64,000 bases of DNA from Euwallacea fornicatus (Eukaryota > Arthropoda > Insecta > Coleoptera > Curculionidae): contig NW_027096027.1 in the NCBI RefSeq assembly GCF_040115645.1, positions 496,001 through 560,000 of the forward strand. The letters run 5' to 3'. Position numbers and translations under genes: made by a program. Positions 42,067-49,799 of the stretch are shown here, one piece after another (the stretch's first letter is position 1; each line of letters begins with the position of its first letter). The notes under the pieces are model-generated. The model saw only the letters and a list, made by a program, of their open reading frames with translations, was not told the DNA's origin and made no database searches.

Positions 42067-43750
42067 TCAACTCCCGATTACTTGAGGTAGTTGAATTTGT
42101 TCTTCCTGTGTGGGTAGTTTTTTCCTTCCTTTGTATTTTGGAACAATCCACATCTTACAAATTAATAGACTGCAACCCCCTGCTACTAGTAGGTATATCA
42201 GGAGAGTCCATAGGCTGGGTGTTATTGAGAAAATGTCTCCCAATCCGAAGGGTTGTTCGGGTATTATTTTTATATCCCGTTCCCACATATGGAATGCATC
42301 TAAGCTCAAGTTCATAGGTGATTTGCTTAGGTTTAGCGTCGGCATTGGTCCAATTTCCTCTGATAACTTCGGAAACCACATTGGTTGAGCTTTGCCTTCT
42401 CTGTTGTTATCCTCCATGTATATTTGCTGTTTGTCAATGGTTGCTTCGCATCCTTTGGGTAACTTTAGCAGGAAGGTTCCCTTTATGTTCCGTGTTTCGC
42501 TTCCTTCACCAGGGCACTGCATTAGTATAAGTTTTGTGTTTGGGATAACTAATATCCACTGATTTAATGTTTCTAAACGGTTTATAACTACATCCTTGAT
42601 TATTACTCGCGTTTGGCGACACGTTACATTAGTCTTTGAATTAGTCAAGAGTCCAACTTCACAATTATTATTATTGCTTACGTCTACTAATTTCTTATTG
42701 CTACACATATATAAACCTAGCTTAACTAATTTACAATTTTTATCATAGTAGGTGTAGTACATTTGGGTTATTGCCAGATATTTTTGTTGTGGAATTACGA
42801 CCTTGAATTGATCCTTTTCGTGAATTGGAATGGCATACAAATGGAAATAGTCGAATATTTGAGCATGTACTATTGGTATATGCATTATATACACCACTTT
42901 ATTATTTAAAATGAAGCATTCAATATTGATTAATTTTTCATACATTAACATATTTTCTGGTGTGACCGATATGGGTAGAGTATTTGTTCCTAGATTTTCT
43001 TCCAATTTTCTTAATTCTGAAAATAGTTCCTCTGTTCTAATTACACTCGGATGCATCAAACCTATTCTTGCAAAGACTAAGGAATTTTCAATGTCTTGCA
43101 ACATTGCGTAGATTATCTGATACATATCTGAGATTTCATTTACTACTTCTTTGAGAAATATGCAAACTTTCTCGTTTCCTACTGCTTGCACATAGGGCAG
43201 TACTTCGTTTAATTTGTTTTCAATTAGTTTGTTGTTACTATTTAGATTCTGAATTGTTTGATTAAATTCCTCAATCATTGCGGTAGCTAGGGACCTCTGA
43301 TTTTTTACTTCTTTGTCTATATTCTTTTTAAGATTATCAATTTCTTTATCATACCGTTCACCGTCACTTGCATCCAGGTTTCCCGTAACAGCTTTAAACA
43401 CTGAGCCCATCATGTTAACTAGCCCACGTTTAGTTCTTTTCGGCTGGGATATTATTTGAGCTAATTTCATATATACCTTTCCCTGAACAAATTCCATAAT
43501 TTTAATCATATTGTCCAATTCTTTAAGATATAGTTTAGTGGGTTTCATATGGTCAATCGTTTCCGTAACATTACTTGACTTTAAATGCAATTTATTTATC
43601 TGGTCGATAATTAAACTTAAATCATAGTAATGTAGCATTTCGTGATTTGTTTTGACTATTCTGGCACTTCCTAATTTTAATGGTAAAATTCCAGGGTTCT
43701 CTTTCAATTCCTTTATTTCTATTGAAGTCCCGAATATTAAATGGGTTAGT
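42067..43750 (-). CDS. env: Envelope fusion protein (env), main exon of a two-exon gene
   Basis: This encodes a baculovirus-F-like errantivirus envelope protein, thought to mediate cell-to-cell transfer. The frame is open from an acceptor at 43751 to TGA at 42067. It has no suitable ATG at its head: the long frame could start only at TTG (43707), and the first in-frame Met is codon 24 after that. Counting from 43707, a furin-type site R-T-K-R is at 91-94, followed by a G-L-V-N fusion-peptide start, then L-D-A-S-D near 111 as in F proteins. A heptad-like helix spans about 119-175, N-glycosylation sequons include N46 and N149, and a membrane segment lies at about 498-520 with a 26-residue basic tail. 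With the leader exon (48852-48880) the product is 570 residues. No frameshift or stop breaks it. Splicing is inferred, not observed. Confidence 0.93.
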
Positions 43751-43764
43751 CTGAAATAAAATTA
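43751..43764 (-). promoter_or_regulatory. Splice acceptor for the env mRNA
   Basis: The sense strand reads TTAATTTTATTTCAG just before env, a T-rich tract ending in CAG with the intron ending at 43751. TTAAT and TTAAC motifs just upstream are possible branch points. It sits 66 bases after the pol stop, and an in-frame TAA immediately upstream (43762-43764) prevents env from being read from unspliced RNA in this frame. Confidence 0.8.
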
Positions 43765-43816
43765 ATTGTTGTGGTTAATATATTTACATATGCCTTAACT
43801 AGGAAAATTCTTCTTA

Positions 43817-46800
43817 TTATTTATTAATGCTGTACCTCTTTCGTAAGGGGCGTTTTAAATTGCTCATGTGTACTTTTTTCCCGTCAGTTATTCGTACCGT
43901 TTTTCTAGCCTGATCGATTGATTCTATTCTTGTTGGTTTGTTAAATGGATCACTTAATTTGTCTCTTTCCTTTTTCTTAACGTACACCTGTTCGTTTTCT
44001 TTAAATAAGGTGGGTTGGTCTTTGTCTTCGTTACGTTTTTCGGCAATTTTTTGCTTCAAATTTGTCTGGAATTCATTCACCTTTGAATAAAGAATTCTTG
44101 TACGCTCCCGGTGGTCATTAACGTAGTCAGTCACAAGTTCTCTGTTAATATCTACATCGAAAGGATCTTCACTGCTCATATGCCCGCTAATAATGTCCAT
44201 TGGTTTGAGATTGGTAGACGAATGTGTTGTATAGTTATAGGCTAACAAATCATATTTTAGTTTTTTGGCCACGGGTACCTTTTCTTGTCCTTGATTATTC
44301 AAGAGCCTGATGTGTTCAGATAGTGTGGAATGCAACCTTTCGATCATGCCATTCGACTGTGGGTGGTCTGGTGAACAAAAGTGTACTTTTACCTTATGAG
44401 TTTGTAATAATTCTGTTACCACCGTGTTCTTAAATTCGGTTCCGTTATCCGTTATTATCTGTTTTGGAATGCCGTGATGAGTAAAAAATAGGATTAGGTT
44501 ATCTGCTATTTCTACTGCATTTAGTGAATTTAATGGATATATTTGAGCATACTTTGAAAAGCTGTCTATTATTGTTAAAAATTTTTGTTTCTCTGCGGTG
44601 TATGTATCCAAATGTATTATTTCAAAAGGTTTACTTGCCGTGGGGGTTATGTTGAGTTCCATCTTTACTGGATTCCTTTCATATTTGCTCCGTTGGCAAA
44701 TTTCACATTGGTTAACGTAACTTTGTATACTTAATTTTAAGTTTGGCCAGTAGTATTTGGTTTTAATTCTTTGTTCCGTCTCTTCAATCCCTCTGTGATT
44801 TGTTTTCCCTTCGTGATAAGCTTTAATGACTTCTTGTGTTTCGTCCTCGTCGACTACATCTACTAATTTAATCGTACATTTTCGAAGTTTCAAAGATGGC
44901 CATTTGAAATTTTTTCTTATTATTTCACAAAATTCTGGGTACATATCGGGGTCTTCGAAATAAATGGAGTATAGTTTCATTGGGTCCACGTTTTCATTAA
45001 TAAATTTCATGATGTCGTATTCTGCATTATCTTGAGAAACTTGCAAGATGTATCGGCGTTTTTTTCCAAAAAGAGTGATCAATTTAGGTTGCGCCGGCGA
45101 GTGGAATACCCTAGATATTATTATCTGATTAGCACCAAAATTTACTGCTGCTTCTATGATCGGTACTCCCACAATTGGGTCTTGATCTTCATTTGTATGT
45201 ATTGTTTCCATTTCAGCTTCATTTGTTTCTTCTTCGTTAAGAATTTCTTTCCGCTCTAAATCTGGATTTGCGATCATAGATAATTGGTCCGTCGAGGGTC
45301 CTGCTTCGTTATTCTTTTCTTCTTGCAGTGACTTGTTAAAGTCATCCATGTATTTAACAAGCTCGGAGAATCCGTCTGTTTCTTTAGTGTGGATTTCTAT
45401 TCTGCTTAACGCGTCAGCATTTGTGTTTGATTTTCCCTTCTTGTATATAATATCATAATCAAATTCTTCTAGTCTGATCCTCCACCTTAGTAATTTAGAT
45501 GAAGGATCTTTTAGATTAAAAAGCCATTGTAATGGTTTATGGTCTGTCACTATTTTGAATTTTCTCCCGAACAAATATGGTCTAAAGTACTTTGTGGCCC
45601 AGACAAGGCATAAACATTCTTTCTCTATAGTTGAGTATTTTTGTTCAGACTCATTCAATGTCCTGGATGCGTAAGCGATGGGCAGGTCTTGTCCAATCGG
45701 TCCTTGTGATAATACCGCTCCTAATGCCACATTGCTAGCATCACAGGTTACATTAAAGGGTTTGTCAAAATCTGGGTATTTTAATATAGGTTCGTTGATT
45801 AGTACGTTTTTACAATTTTCAAAACAATGTAGAAATTCCTGATTATGTACAATCTTAGCTTTCTTTTTTAAACACTTCGTTAAGGGTTTCGTTAATCCCG
45901 CAAAGTTATTTATAAATTTCCTATAATATCCTAAAAGACCCAGGAATCCTTTAATTTCCTTCGTAGTTCTAGGTATTGGGTAGTTTTTAATTGCCTTTAT
46001 CTTGTCTGGGTTTGGTTTTACTCCATCGGGTGTCACGACATGTCCCAGATATGCCACTTCCTTCCTTAAAAATTCGCTTTTATCCAATTGTATTTTCAGG
46101 TTAGCTTGTTTTAATCTATCAAATACCGCTCTTAGTCTTTCTATGTGTTCCTGTAAAGAAGTTGAGAAGACGATAATATCGTCAAGATACACAAGGCATT
46201 TTTCGTTTTGAATGCCCCTCAGGATATTATCCATTACTCTCTGGAATGTAGCTGGAGCATTTTTTAATCCGAAGGGCATCCTGGTATATTCAAAATGTCC
46301 CTGTTCTGTGCTGAATGCCGTCTTTTTCATATCATTCTTCTCCATCTCTATCTGGTGAAATCCACTTGCCAGATCAAGCGTGGTGAAGTATTGGCATTTG
46401 CCGAGTTTATCTAGTAAATCAGTAATATTAGGTAAAGGGTATTTATCATCTATAGTCTTCTCATTAAGTTTTCTAAAGTCTACGCAAACCCTCCACTTTT
46501 GTTTTCCGGAGGCGTCTTTCTTTTTAGGTACTATCCAAATTGGTGCAGACCACGGTGAATCGCTTGGTTTAACTATTCCTTGATTTAACATCTGGTTTAT
46601 TTGTTTTTGAACCTCCGTCTTGTGAATGAACGGATAGCGATAGGTTTTAGCATATACAGGCAATTCATCTGTCGTCTTAATTCTATGCTTGATTTGACTG
46701 GTGAATGTCAAAGGCATTCCCTCTCTGTAAAATATCTCTTTGTATTCTGTACATAAGTCCAGTATTCTTTGTTTTTCCTCGGAATTCAAGTGTTCTGTAC

Positions 46801-47590
46801 GTATGTTGGAGTTATCAAATTTTTCCTGTTCATGATGTATATGGTTTAATTCCAAATATGTCTCGGGGTTAATGTTCTCATTTTCATCGTATTCTTCTAC
46901 TTCAAATGGTTTAGAAACGTTCAATATCCTATCTTTATCGGATTTATTCAGTATGGTTGTCAATGCTCGACCATTTTTTGCTTTTATAACACAATTCGGG
47001 ATTTCAAGATCTTGTATTTTTTGGTAAGGTAATATTACATCACCATTACGTAAACTGGTCTTAATTTCTATTACTTGTTCGGTTCGGGCTGAGACAATCA
47101 CATTATTTATGTTTGGTTGAGATTCTTGAAAACATAGCTTAATACTCATATAGGGTGTGCACAAGTACCCTTTTTCGTAATCTAATTTGGCTTGTAAAAT
47201 TTTAAGATTGTCTATCCCAATTAATCCATCGAATTTGTCATGGAAATTAAATAAGTAGAATTTCATTCTATGATTCTTTTTTAATTTAAACATTTGAGGA
47301 GTCGGAATAGTTACGCTATACTTGTGTGCTGAACTCTGAAAAACAGTTGACACTATGAACGGGTCTTCTTTTACAAATGTAGAAAAGTATTTATTTGCTT
47401 TTTCCGGATTCATAAATGACTTGGTTGACCCACTATCTATTAGAAGTTTTAAATTTTGTTCTGGGAAAATGATGTATGAAAGTTCGCCTGTACTATTAGT
47501 GTTTAACATTATGGTTTCAGGTTCTAGGTAACATCGTTTCGCAGGCCGGTTCCCAGAAAATTTGCATTGCTGGATGATAAACACCTGCAC
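43817..47590 (-). CDS. pol: Pol polyprotein: protease, reverse transcriptase, RNase H, integrase
   Basis: Pol copies the RNA into DNA and integrates it. The open frame starts at 47590 with GTG, not ATG, and overlaps gag in the -1 frame, so it should be made as a Gag-Pol fusion; pol codons proper would begin at 47557. In the 1,257-residue frame, protease D-S-G is at 52-54. RT has D406 and Y-L-D-D at 468-471. RNase H has D617, E656 or E658, D683 and D726. A spacer of about 170 residues follows. The integrase zinc finger is H926, H932, C962 and C965, and the catalytic triad is D995, D1048, E1084 with 35 residues between the last two, as in D,D35E. The basic C-terminal region has a V-K-K-K chain resembling a GPY/F module. 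No key residue is missing and no stop or frameshift interrupts it. The RT and RNase H look most like 17.6/297-type elements. Confidence 0.96.
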   Translation of the reverse strand: MQVFIIQQCKFSGNRPAKRCYLEPETIMLNTNSTGELSYIIFPEQNLKLLIDSGSTKSFMNPEKANKYFSTFVKEDPFIVSTVFQSSAHKYSVTIPTPQMFKLKKNHRMKFYLFNFHDKFDGLIGIDNLKILQAKLDYEKGYLCTPYMSIKLCFQESQPNINNVIVSARTEQVIEIKTSLRNGDVILPYQKIQDLEIPNCVIKAKNGRALTTILNKSDKDRILNVSKPFEVEEYDENENINPETYLELNHIHHEQEKFDNSNIRTEHLNSEEKQRILDLCTEYKEIFYREGMPLTFTSQIKHRIKTTDELPVYAKTYRYPFIHKTEVQKQINQMLNQGIVKPSDSPWSAPIWIVPKKKDASGKQKWRVCVDFRKLNEKTIDDKYPLPNITDLLDKLGKCQYFTTLDLASGFHQIEMEKNDMKKTAFSTEQGHFEYTRMPFGLKNAPATFQRVMDNILRGIQNEKCLVYLDDIIVFSTSLQEHIERLRAVFDRLKQANLKIQLDKSEFLRKEVAYLGHVVTPDGVKPNPDKIKAIKNYPIPRTTKEIKGFLGLLGYYRKFINNFAGLTKPLTKCLKKKAKIVHNQEFLHCFENCKNVLINEPILKYPDFDKPFNVTCDASNVALGAVLSQGPIGQDLPIAYASRTLNESEQKYSTIEKECLCLVWATKYFRPYLFGRKFKIVTDHKPLQWLFNLKDPSSKLLRWRIRLEEFDYDIIYKKGKSNTNADALSRIEIHTKETDGFSELVKYMDDFNKSLQEEKNNEAGPSTDQLSMIANPDLERKEILNEEETNEAEMETIHTNEDQDPIVGVPIIEAAVNFGANQIIISRVFHSPAQPKLITLFGKKRRYILQVSQDNAEYDIMKFINENVDPMKLYSIYFEDPDMYPEFCEIIRKNFKWPSLKLRKCTIKLVDVVDEDETQEVIKAYHEGKTNHRGIEETEQRIKTKYYWPNLKLSIQSYVNQCEICQRSKYERNPVKMELNITPTASKPFEIIHLDTYTAEKQKFLTIIDSFSKYAQIYPLNSLNAVEIADNLILFFTHHGIPKQIITDNGTEFKNTVVTELLQTHKVKVHFCSPDHPQSNGMIERLHSTLSEHIRLLNNQGQEKVPVAKKLKYDLLAYNYTTHSSTNLKPMDIISGHMSSEDPFDVDINRELVTDYVNDHRERTRILYSKVNEFQTNLKQKIAEKRNEDKDQPTLFKENEQVYVKKKERDKLSDPFNKPTRIESIDQARKTVRITDGKKVHMSNLKRPLRKRYSINK

Positions 47591-48813
47591 GCTGTGTCAT
47601 CATTCATGTTGTTTGTCACGTACTCTGAATCGCACGGATCATGTTGCATCCGGGCATGCCGGGTCGTTGTTTCACATGCTACTCCTGAATCAGCAGTATT
47701 ACTTTGTTCATGAGAAGTGTCTACATTATACAATTCTTCGAATGTAAAGTTAGGATTTTGGCTTTGATTATTAAAATGGTTCCTGGTTTGATAATTATTA
47801 GAATTATTGAAATTGTTATTATTGGATTGGAATGTCCTGCCAGTACGCCTGGTGGACATGCTCATCGGGGTTGGATTAGGCAACGGTTTATTTTGATTTG
47901 GCCTAAACACATTGGTAGGCGGTCTATTATTGAATGTCGAATTATTTTGAAAGTTCGGCTGAAAATATCTTGTTTGATTGAAAGAGTTGTGGTTCGATCT
48001 CTGGAAGCCTCCTTGAGGATTAAAAGAATTGTAGCTGGGCCTTGGGAATTGGTCATTACGAATATTAGGTTGCGACCTCATTCTTGATGGTTGATTAAAT
48101 TGTCTGTTGTTTGGTCTTAGCGTATTATTGTAAGAACGCAAGTAATGGACATTACTTTCTTCGTTTACAAATTGGAGTGCTTGCGGGAGATCAACTGGTC
48201 TCATACACCTAATGTTCGTACCCAATGGTTCCTTAAGCCCTGATAAAAATGTCTTTAAAGCCAATTCATTATAGAGATTTTTTTTTAATGCTCTTCCTTG
48301 TTCAGTTGTTTCATGTGCATTTGTATATGAACATAATAAATTTAATATGTGAAGAATTCTGTCGTAAAATTGTTCCGGATGTTCGTTATTTTGTTGTCTC
48401 ATCATTACCAAATCTCGATTTAAACATGCCTCATCCCTTTGATCCGCGAAATGTCTATTAAGTATTATTTTTAATTCTTCCCATGTTTTTACGTTCTGAG
48501 TTCCTAATACTAATTTGGCATTTCCCGTAAGTTTCCCAATGATACAATTCAATAAGTACACGTTTTGGAAACTGTTCGTTTGCTGCGCTACATAAAATGT
48601 ATCTATTACCGATTGACATACACTCAGATATCTACCTAGATCGTTCGGACTACCATCGAATTGTGGAATGCAGTTCAAATATTCAAGTTTAAATTCAGTC
48701 ATTTTGTTTTGATTAATTCCTTTACTTTCTAAGTTTCGTGAAATAGGATCAATAGAAGGTTCACTAATTTTTAAAGTGGCTATAGAATCTAATAGCTCTT
48801 CTATATTTGACAT
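47524..48813 (-). CDS. gag: Gag polyprotein
   Basis: Gag is the structural protein that forms the particle and binds the RNA. The 429-residue frame starts at a true ATG (48811-48813), 33 bases after the env donor, and ends with TAG in the pol overlap. Residues about 40-225 hold the conserved gypsy-group gag core, including a P-Q-F-D-G-S motif near 50 and an N-R-H-F segment near 118. From about 228 to 360 the chain is rich in N, Q, F, R and P, a likely disordered RNA-binding region. There is no CX2CX4HX4C zinc knuckle; the few C-terminal cysteines do not fit that spacing, which is common in errantiviral gags. The start context is poor (T at -3) and two upstream ATGs precede it, so translation may need leaky scanning, re-initiation or an internal entry site. 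Confidence 0.94.
   Translation of the reverse strand: MSNIEELLDSIATLKISEPSIDPISRNLESKGINQNKMTEFKLEYLNCIPQFDGSPNDLGRYLSVCQSVIDTFYVAQQTNSFQNVYLLNCIIGKLTGNAKLVLGTQNVKTWEELKIILNRHFADQRDEACLNRDLVMMRQQNNEHPEQFYDRILHILNLLCSYTNAHETTEQGRALKKNLYNELALKTFLSGLKEPLGTNIRCMRPVDLPQALQFVNEESNVHYLRSYNNTLRPNNRQFNQPSRMRSQPNIRNDQFPRPSYNSFNPQGGFQRSNHNSFNQTRYFQPNFQNNSTFNNRPPTNVFRPNQNKPLPNPTPMSMSTRRTGRTFQSNNNNFNNSNNYQTRNHFNNQSQNPNFTFEELYNVDTSHEQSNTADSGVACETTTRHARMQHDPCDSEYVTNNMNDDTACRCLSSSNANFLGTGLRNDVT
47557..47563 (-). promoter_or_regulatory. Probable -1 ribosomal frameshift site AAATTTT
   Basis: The sense heptamer AAATTTT fits X-XXY-YYZ and is in the correct gag phase (A AAT TTT, codons 418-419 of 429). A slip back of one base here enters the pol frame 11 codons before the gag stop. 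I could not identify a convincing downstream stem-loop by eye. Phase and position make it the best candidate in the overlap. Confidence 0.75.
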
Positions 48814-48845
48814 GAAAATATGTAATATCTACATAACCCAATTGT

Positions 48846-48853
48846 ACTTACCC
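48846..48853 (-). promoter_or_regulatory. Splice donor for the env mRNA
   Basis: The sense strand reads GG|GTAAGT, an almost ideal 5' splice site, with the intron starting at 48851. It lies 33 bases before the gag ATG, so splicing removes gag and pol and leaves only the mini-exon upstream of env. Confidence 0.82.
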
Positions 48854-48880
48854 CAGTACAAGGATCACTTCTTTTAGCAT
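48848..48880 (-). CDS. Ten-codon upstream ORF in unspliced RNA
   Basis: In the unspliced genomic RNA the mini-exon ATG opens a ten-codon ORF. Its TAA stop is formed by bases 2-4 of the GTAAGT donor. It ends 34 bases before the gag ATG, so a ribosome that starts here could re-initiate on gag. It shares its first nine codons with env. No independent function is claimed for the peptide. Confidence 0.6.
   Translation of the reverse strand: MLKEVILVLG
48852..48880 (-). CDS. env: Leader mini-exon giving the env start codon and signal-peptide beginning
   Basis: The leader has an ATG (48878-48880) in good context (A at -3) followed by eight further codons and two bases, ending exactly at a consensus donor. 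The encoded residues are mostly hydrophobic after a lysine and a glutamate. Joining after 48852 to the acceptor before 43750 completes a glycine codon and keeps the env frame. The residues on the env side of the junction (about 43727-43750) are also largely hydrophobic, so the two exons together make a plausible signal peptide of about 20 residues. Splicing of env RNA is known in gypsy-group elements; this junction is my inference from frame, donor, acceptor and peptide character. Confidence 0.8.
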
Positions 48881-49033
48881 TCTCTGTAGCAACGCCTGGT
48901 CAGCTATTTGGGTCTGGTCAAGGCTGCTTTTCTTCGGATTCTTGTATTCTTCTCTTCGTAGACTCGTACCGGATATCTTCAGGTTAGTTCGTGAAGCACT
49001 AATTTCTCTCACGAGCCCGTTGGATTATCCGTC

Positions 49034-49046
49034 ACCGACTGCGCCA
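49034..49046 (-). promoter_or_regulatory. Primer binding site, tRNA-Ser type
   Basis: The sense strand reads TGGCGCAGTCGGT, complementary to the CCA end and acceptor of an insect serine tRNA. Its first T is also the last base of the 5' LTR, so the site overlaps the LTR by one base. A tRNA-Ser primer is characteristic of the 17.6/297/ZAM branch of gypsy elements; gypsy itself uses a lysine tRNA. Confidence 0.85.
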
Positions 49047-49150
49047 GTTATATTTTCTGATTTGGAAAATATATTTTAAAAAATTTATTTAATTAAAATC
49101 AAGTCGAACGATCGGTAAAAATGAATTTTATTAATACAGACTTAAGTTAG

Positions 49151-49156
49151 AACTGA
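49151..49156 (-). promoter_or_regulatory. Initiator TCAGTT, probable transcription start at 49154
   Basis: TCAGTT on the sense strand matches the arthropod initiator consensus TCAGTY, with +1 at its A (49154). It is well placed relative to the TATA motifs and would divide U3 from R. Transcript ends were not observed; this is inference from motifs. Confidence 0.6.
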
Positions 49157-49175
49157 GCTAATTCTAATGCACAGG

Positions 49176-49188
49176 AATTATATTTATA
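49176..49188 (-). promoter_or_regulatory. TATA box of the 5' LTR
   Basis: The sense strand reads TATAAATATAATT, two overlapping TATA-like motifs. Their first T residues lie 34 and 28 bases before the A of the TCAGTT initiator, around the usual distance for a Drosophila core promoter. The same motif is present in the 3' LTR. Confidence 0.7.
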
Positions 49189-49252
49189 TCTAAAAAGGTC
49201 TTGAGTCAGCGTTTTAATCCCTTGGTTGGATAGTCAGGGTCCATAGGTAACT

Positions 49253-49256
49253 CACT
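49253..49256. repeat. Target-site duplication CACT, right copy
   Basis: This is the second copy of the duplicated target; the satellite continues from it as CACTCAAAATG, restoring the monomer exactly. Confidence 0.93.
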
Positions 49257-49799
49257 CAAAATGTGTGATTGTTCTAAATTTGAAGCTTGATAACTTCGAC
49301 AAATGACGACCAAATGTCTTAAACAGAATGTCAAATTAATCAACTCGACGAGATCTTTAAGATGGCAAAACACATCATGATTGCATCTTGTTGAATTTCC
49401 AAGAAAAATAGTACTTTATGTGCTCAAATACTCAAAATGTGTGATTGTTCTAAATTTGATGTTCGATAACTTCGACAAATGACGACCAAATGTCTTAAAC
49501 AGAGAGTCAAATTAAACAGCTCGACGAGATCTTTAAGATGACAAAACACATCATGATTGCATCTTGTTGAATTTCCAAGAAAAATAGTACTTTATGTGCT
49601 CAAACACTCAAAATGTGTGATTGTTCTAAATTTGAAGCTCGATAACTTCGACAAATGACGACCAAATGTCTTAAACAGAGAGTCAAATTAATCAGCTCGA
49701 CGAGATCTTTAAGATGACAAAACACATCATGATTGCATCTTGTTGAATTTCCAAGAAAAATAGTACTTTATGTGCTCAAACACTCAAAATGTGTGATTG

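Larger units (their letters stand above)
48814..49045 (-). other. 5' leader of the provirus
   Basis: This 232-bp stretch between the 5' LTR and the gag ATG holds the primer binding site at its LTR end, the mini-exon ATG at 48880, the donor at 48851 and an ATGTAG start-stop at 48829-48834. It presumably also contains the packaging signal. Since the donor is upstream of gag, most of the leader is shared by genomic and env RNAs. Confidence 0.85.
41845..49252 (-). mobile_element. Complete gypsy-family LTR retrotransposon with env (errantivirus-like provirus)
   Basis: This 7,408-bp element is read on the minus strand. It has 207-bp LTRs, a tRNA-Ser-type primer site, a leader with a splice donor, gag, a -1 overlapping pol (protease, RT, RNase H, integrase), env with a splice acceptor before it, and a polypurine tract. 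The host sequence CACT is duplicated at both ends. The gene order and the fusion-protein type of Env place it in the insect errantiviruses (17.6, 297, tom, ZAM, Idefix, gypsy). All three frames are open and the LTRs differ at one of 207 positions, so insertion was recent and the copy may be competent for movement. I recognise the group, not a named element. Confidence 0.97.
49046..49252 (-). repeat. 5' LTR of the provirus
   Basis: This 207-bp repeat is upstream in the sense of transcription. On the sense strand it begins AGTTACC and ends TATAACT, so its ends form the 5-bp inverted repeat AGTTA...TAACT seen in gypsy-group elements. It carries a TATA box, an initiator and AATAAA signals. With transcription from 49154, U3 would be about 98 bp. 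It differs from the other LTR only at 49074 (T on the plus strand, A at 41873). At 207 bp it is short for a group whose LTRs are often several hundred bases. Confidence 0.96.

Noticed and set aside
43705..43707. TTG as the env start codon
   Set aside because: A eukaryotic retroelement is unlikely to start at TTG here. The frame stays open upstream to a good splice acceptor, and a start is supplied by the leader exon.
47588..47590. GTG as the pol start codon
   Set aside because: It only marks the opening of the -1 frame inside gag; expression by frameshifting at AAATTTT is the better explanation.
47524..47800. Zinc knuckle at the Gag C-terminus
   Set aside because: Several cysteines and histidines are present but none fit the CX2CX4HX4C spacing.
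47862..48056. Minus-strand 64-codon ORF inside gag
   Set aside because: It overlaps gag in another frame within the low-complexity N-rich segment and has no start context or domain of its own.
42108..48461. Plus-strand ORFs of 61-127 codons within the provirus
   Set aside because: They lie opposite gag, pol and env, have no recognisable domain, and are explained as shadows of the real frames.
49034..49046. A tRNA-Ser gene
   Set aside because: Only the 13 bases complementary to the tRNA 3' end are present; there are no arms or anticodon, so it is a primer binding site.
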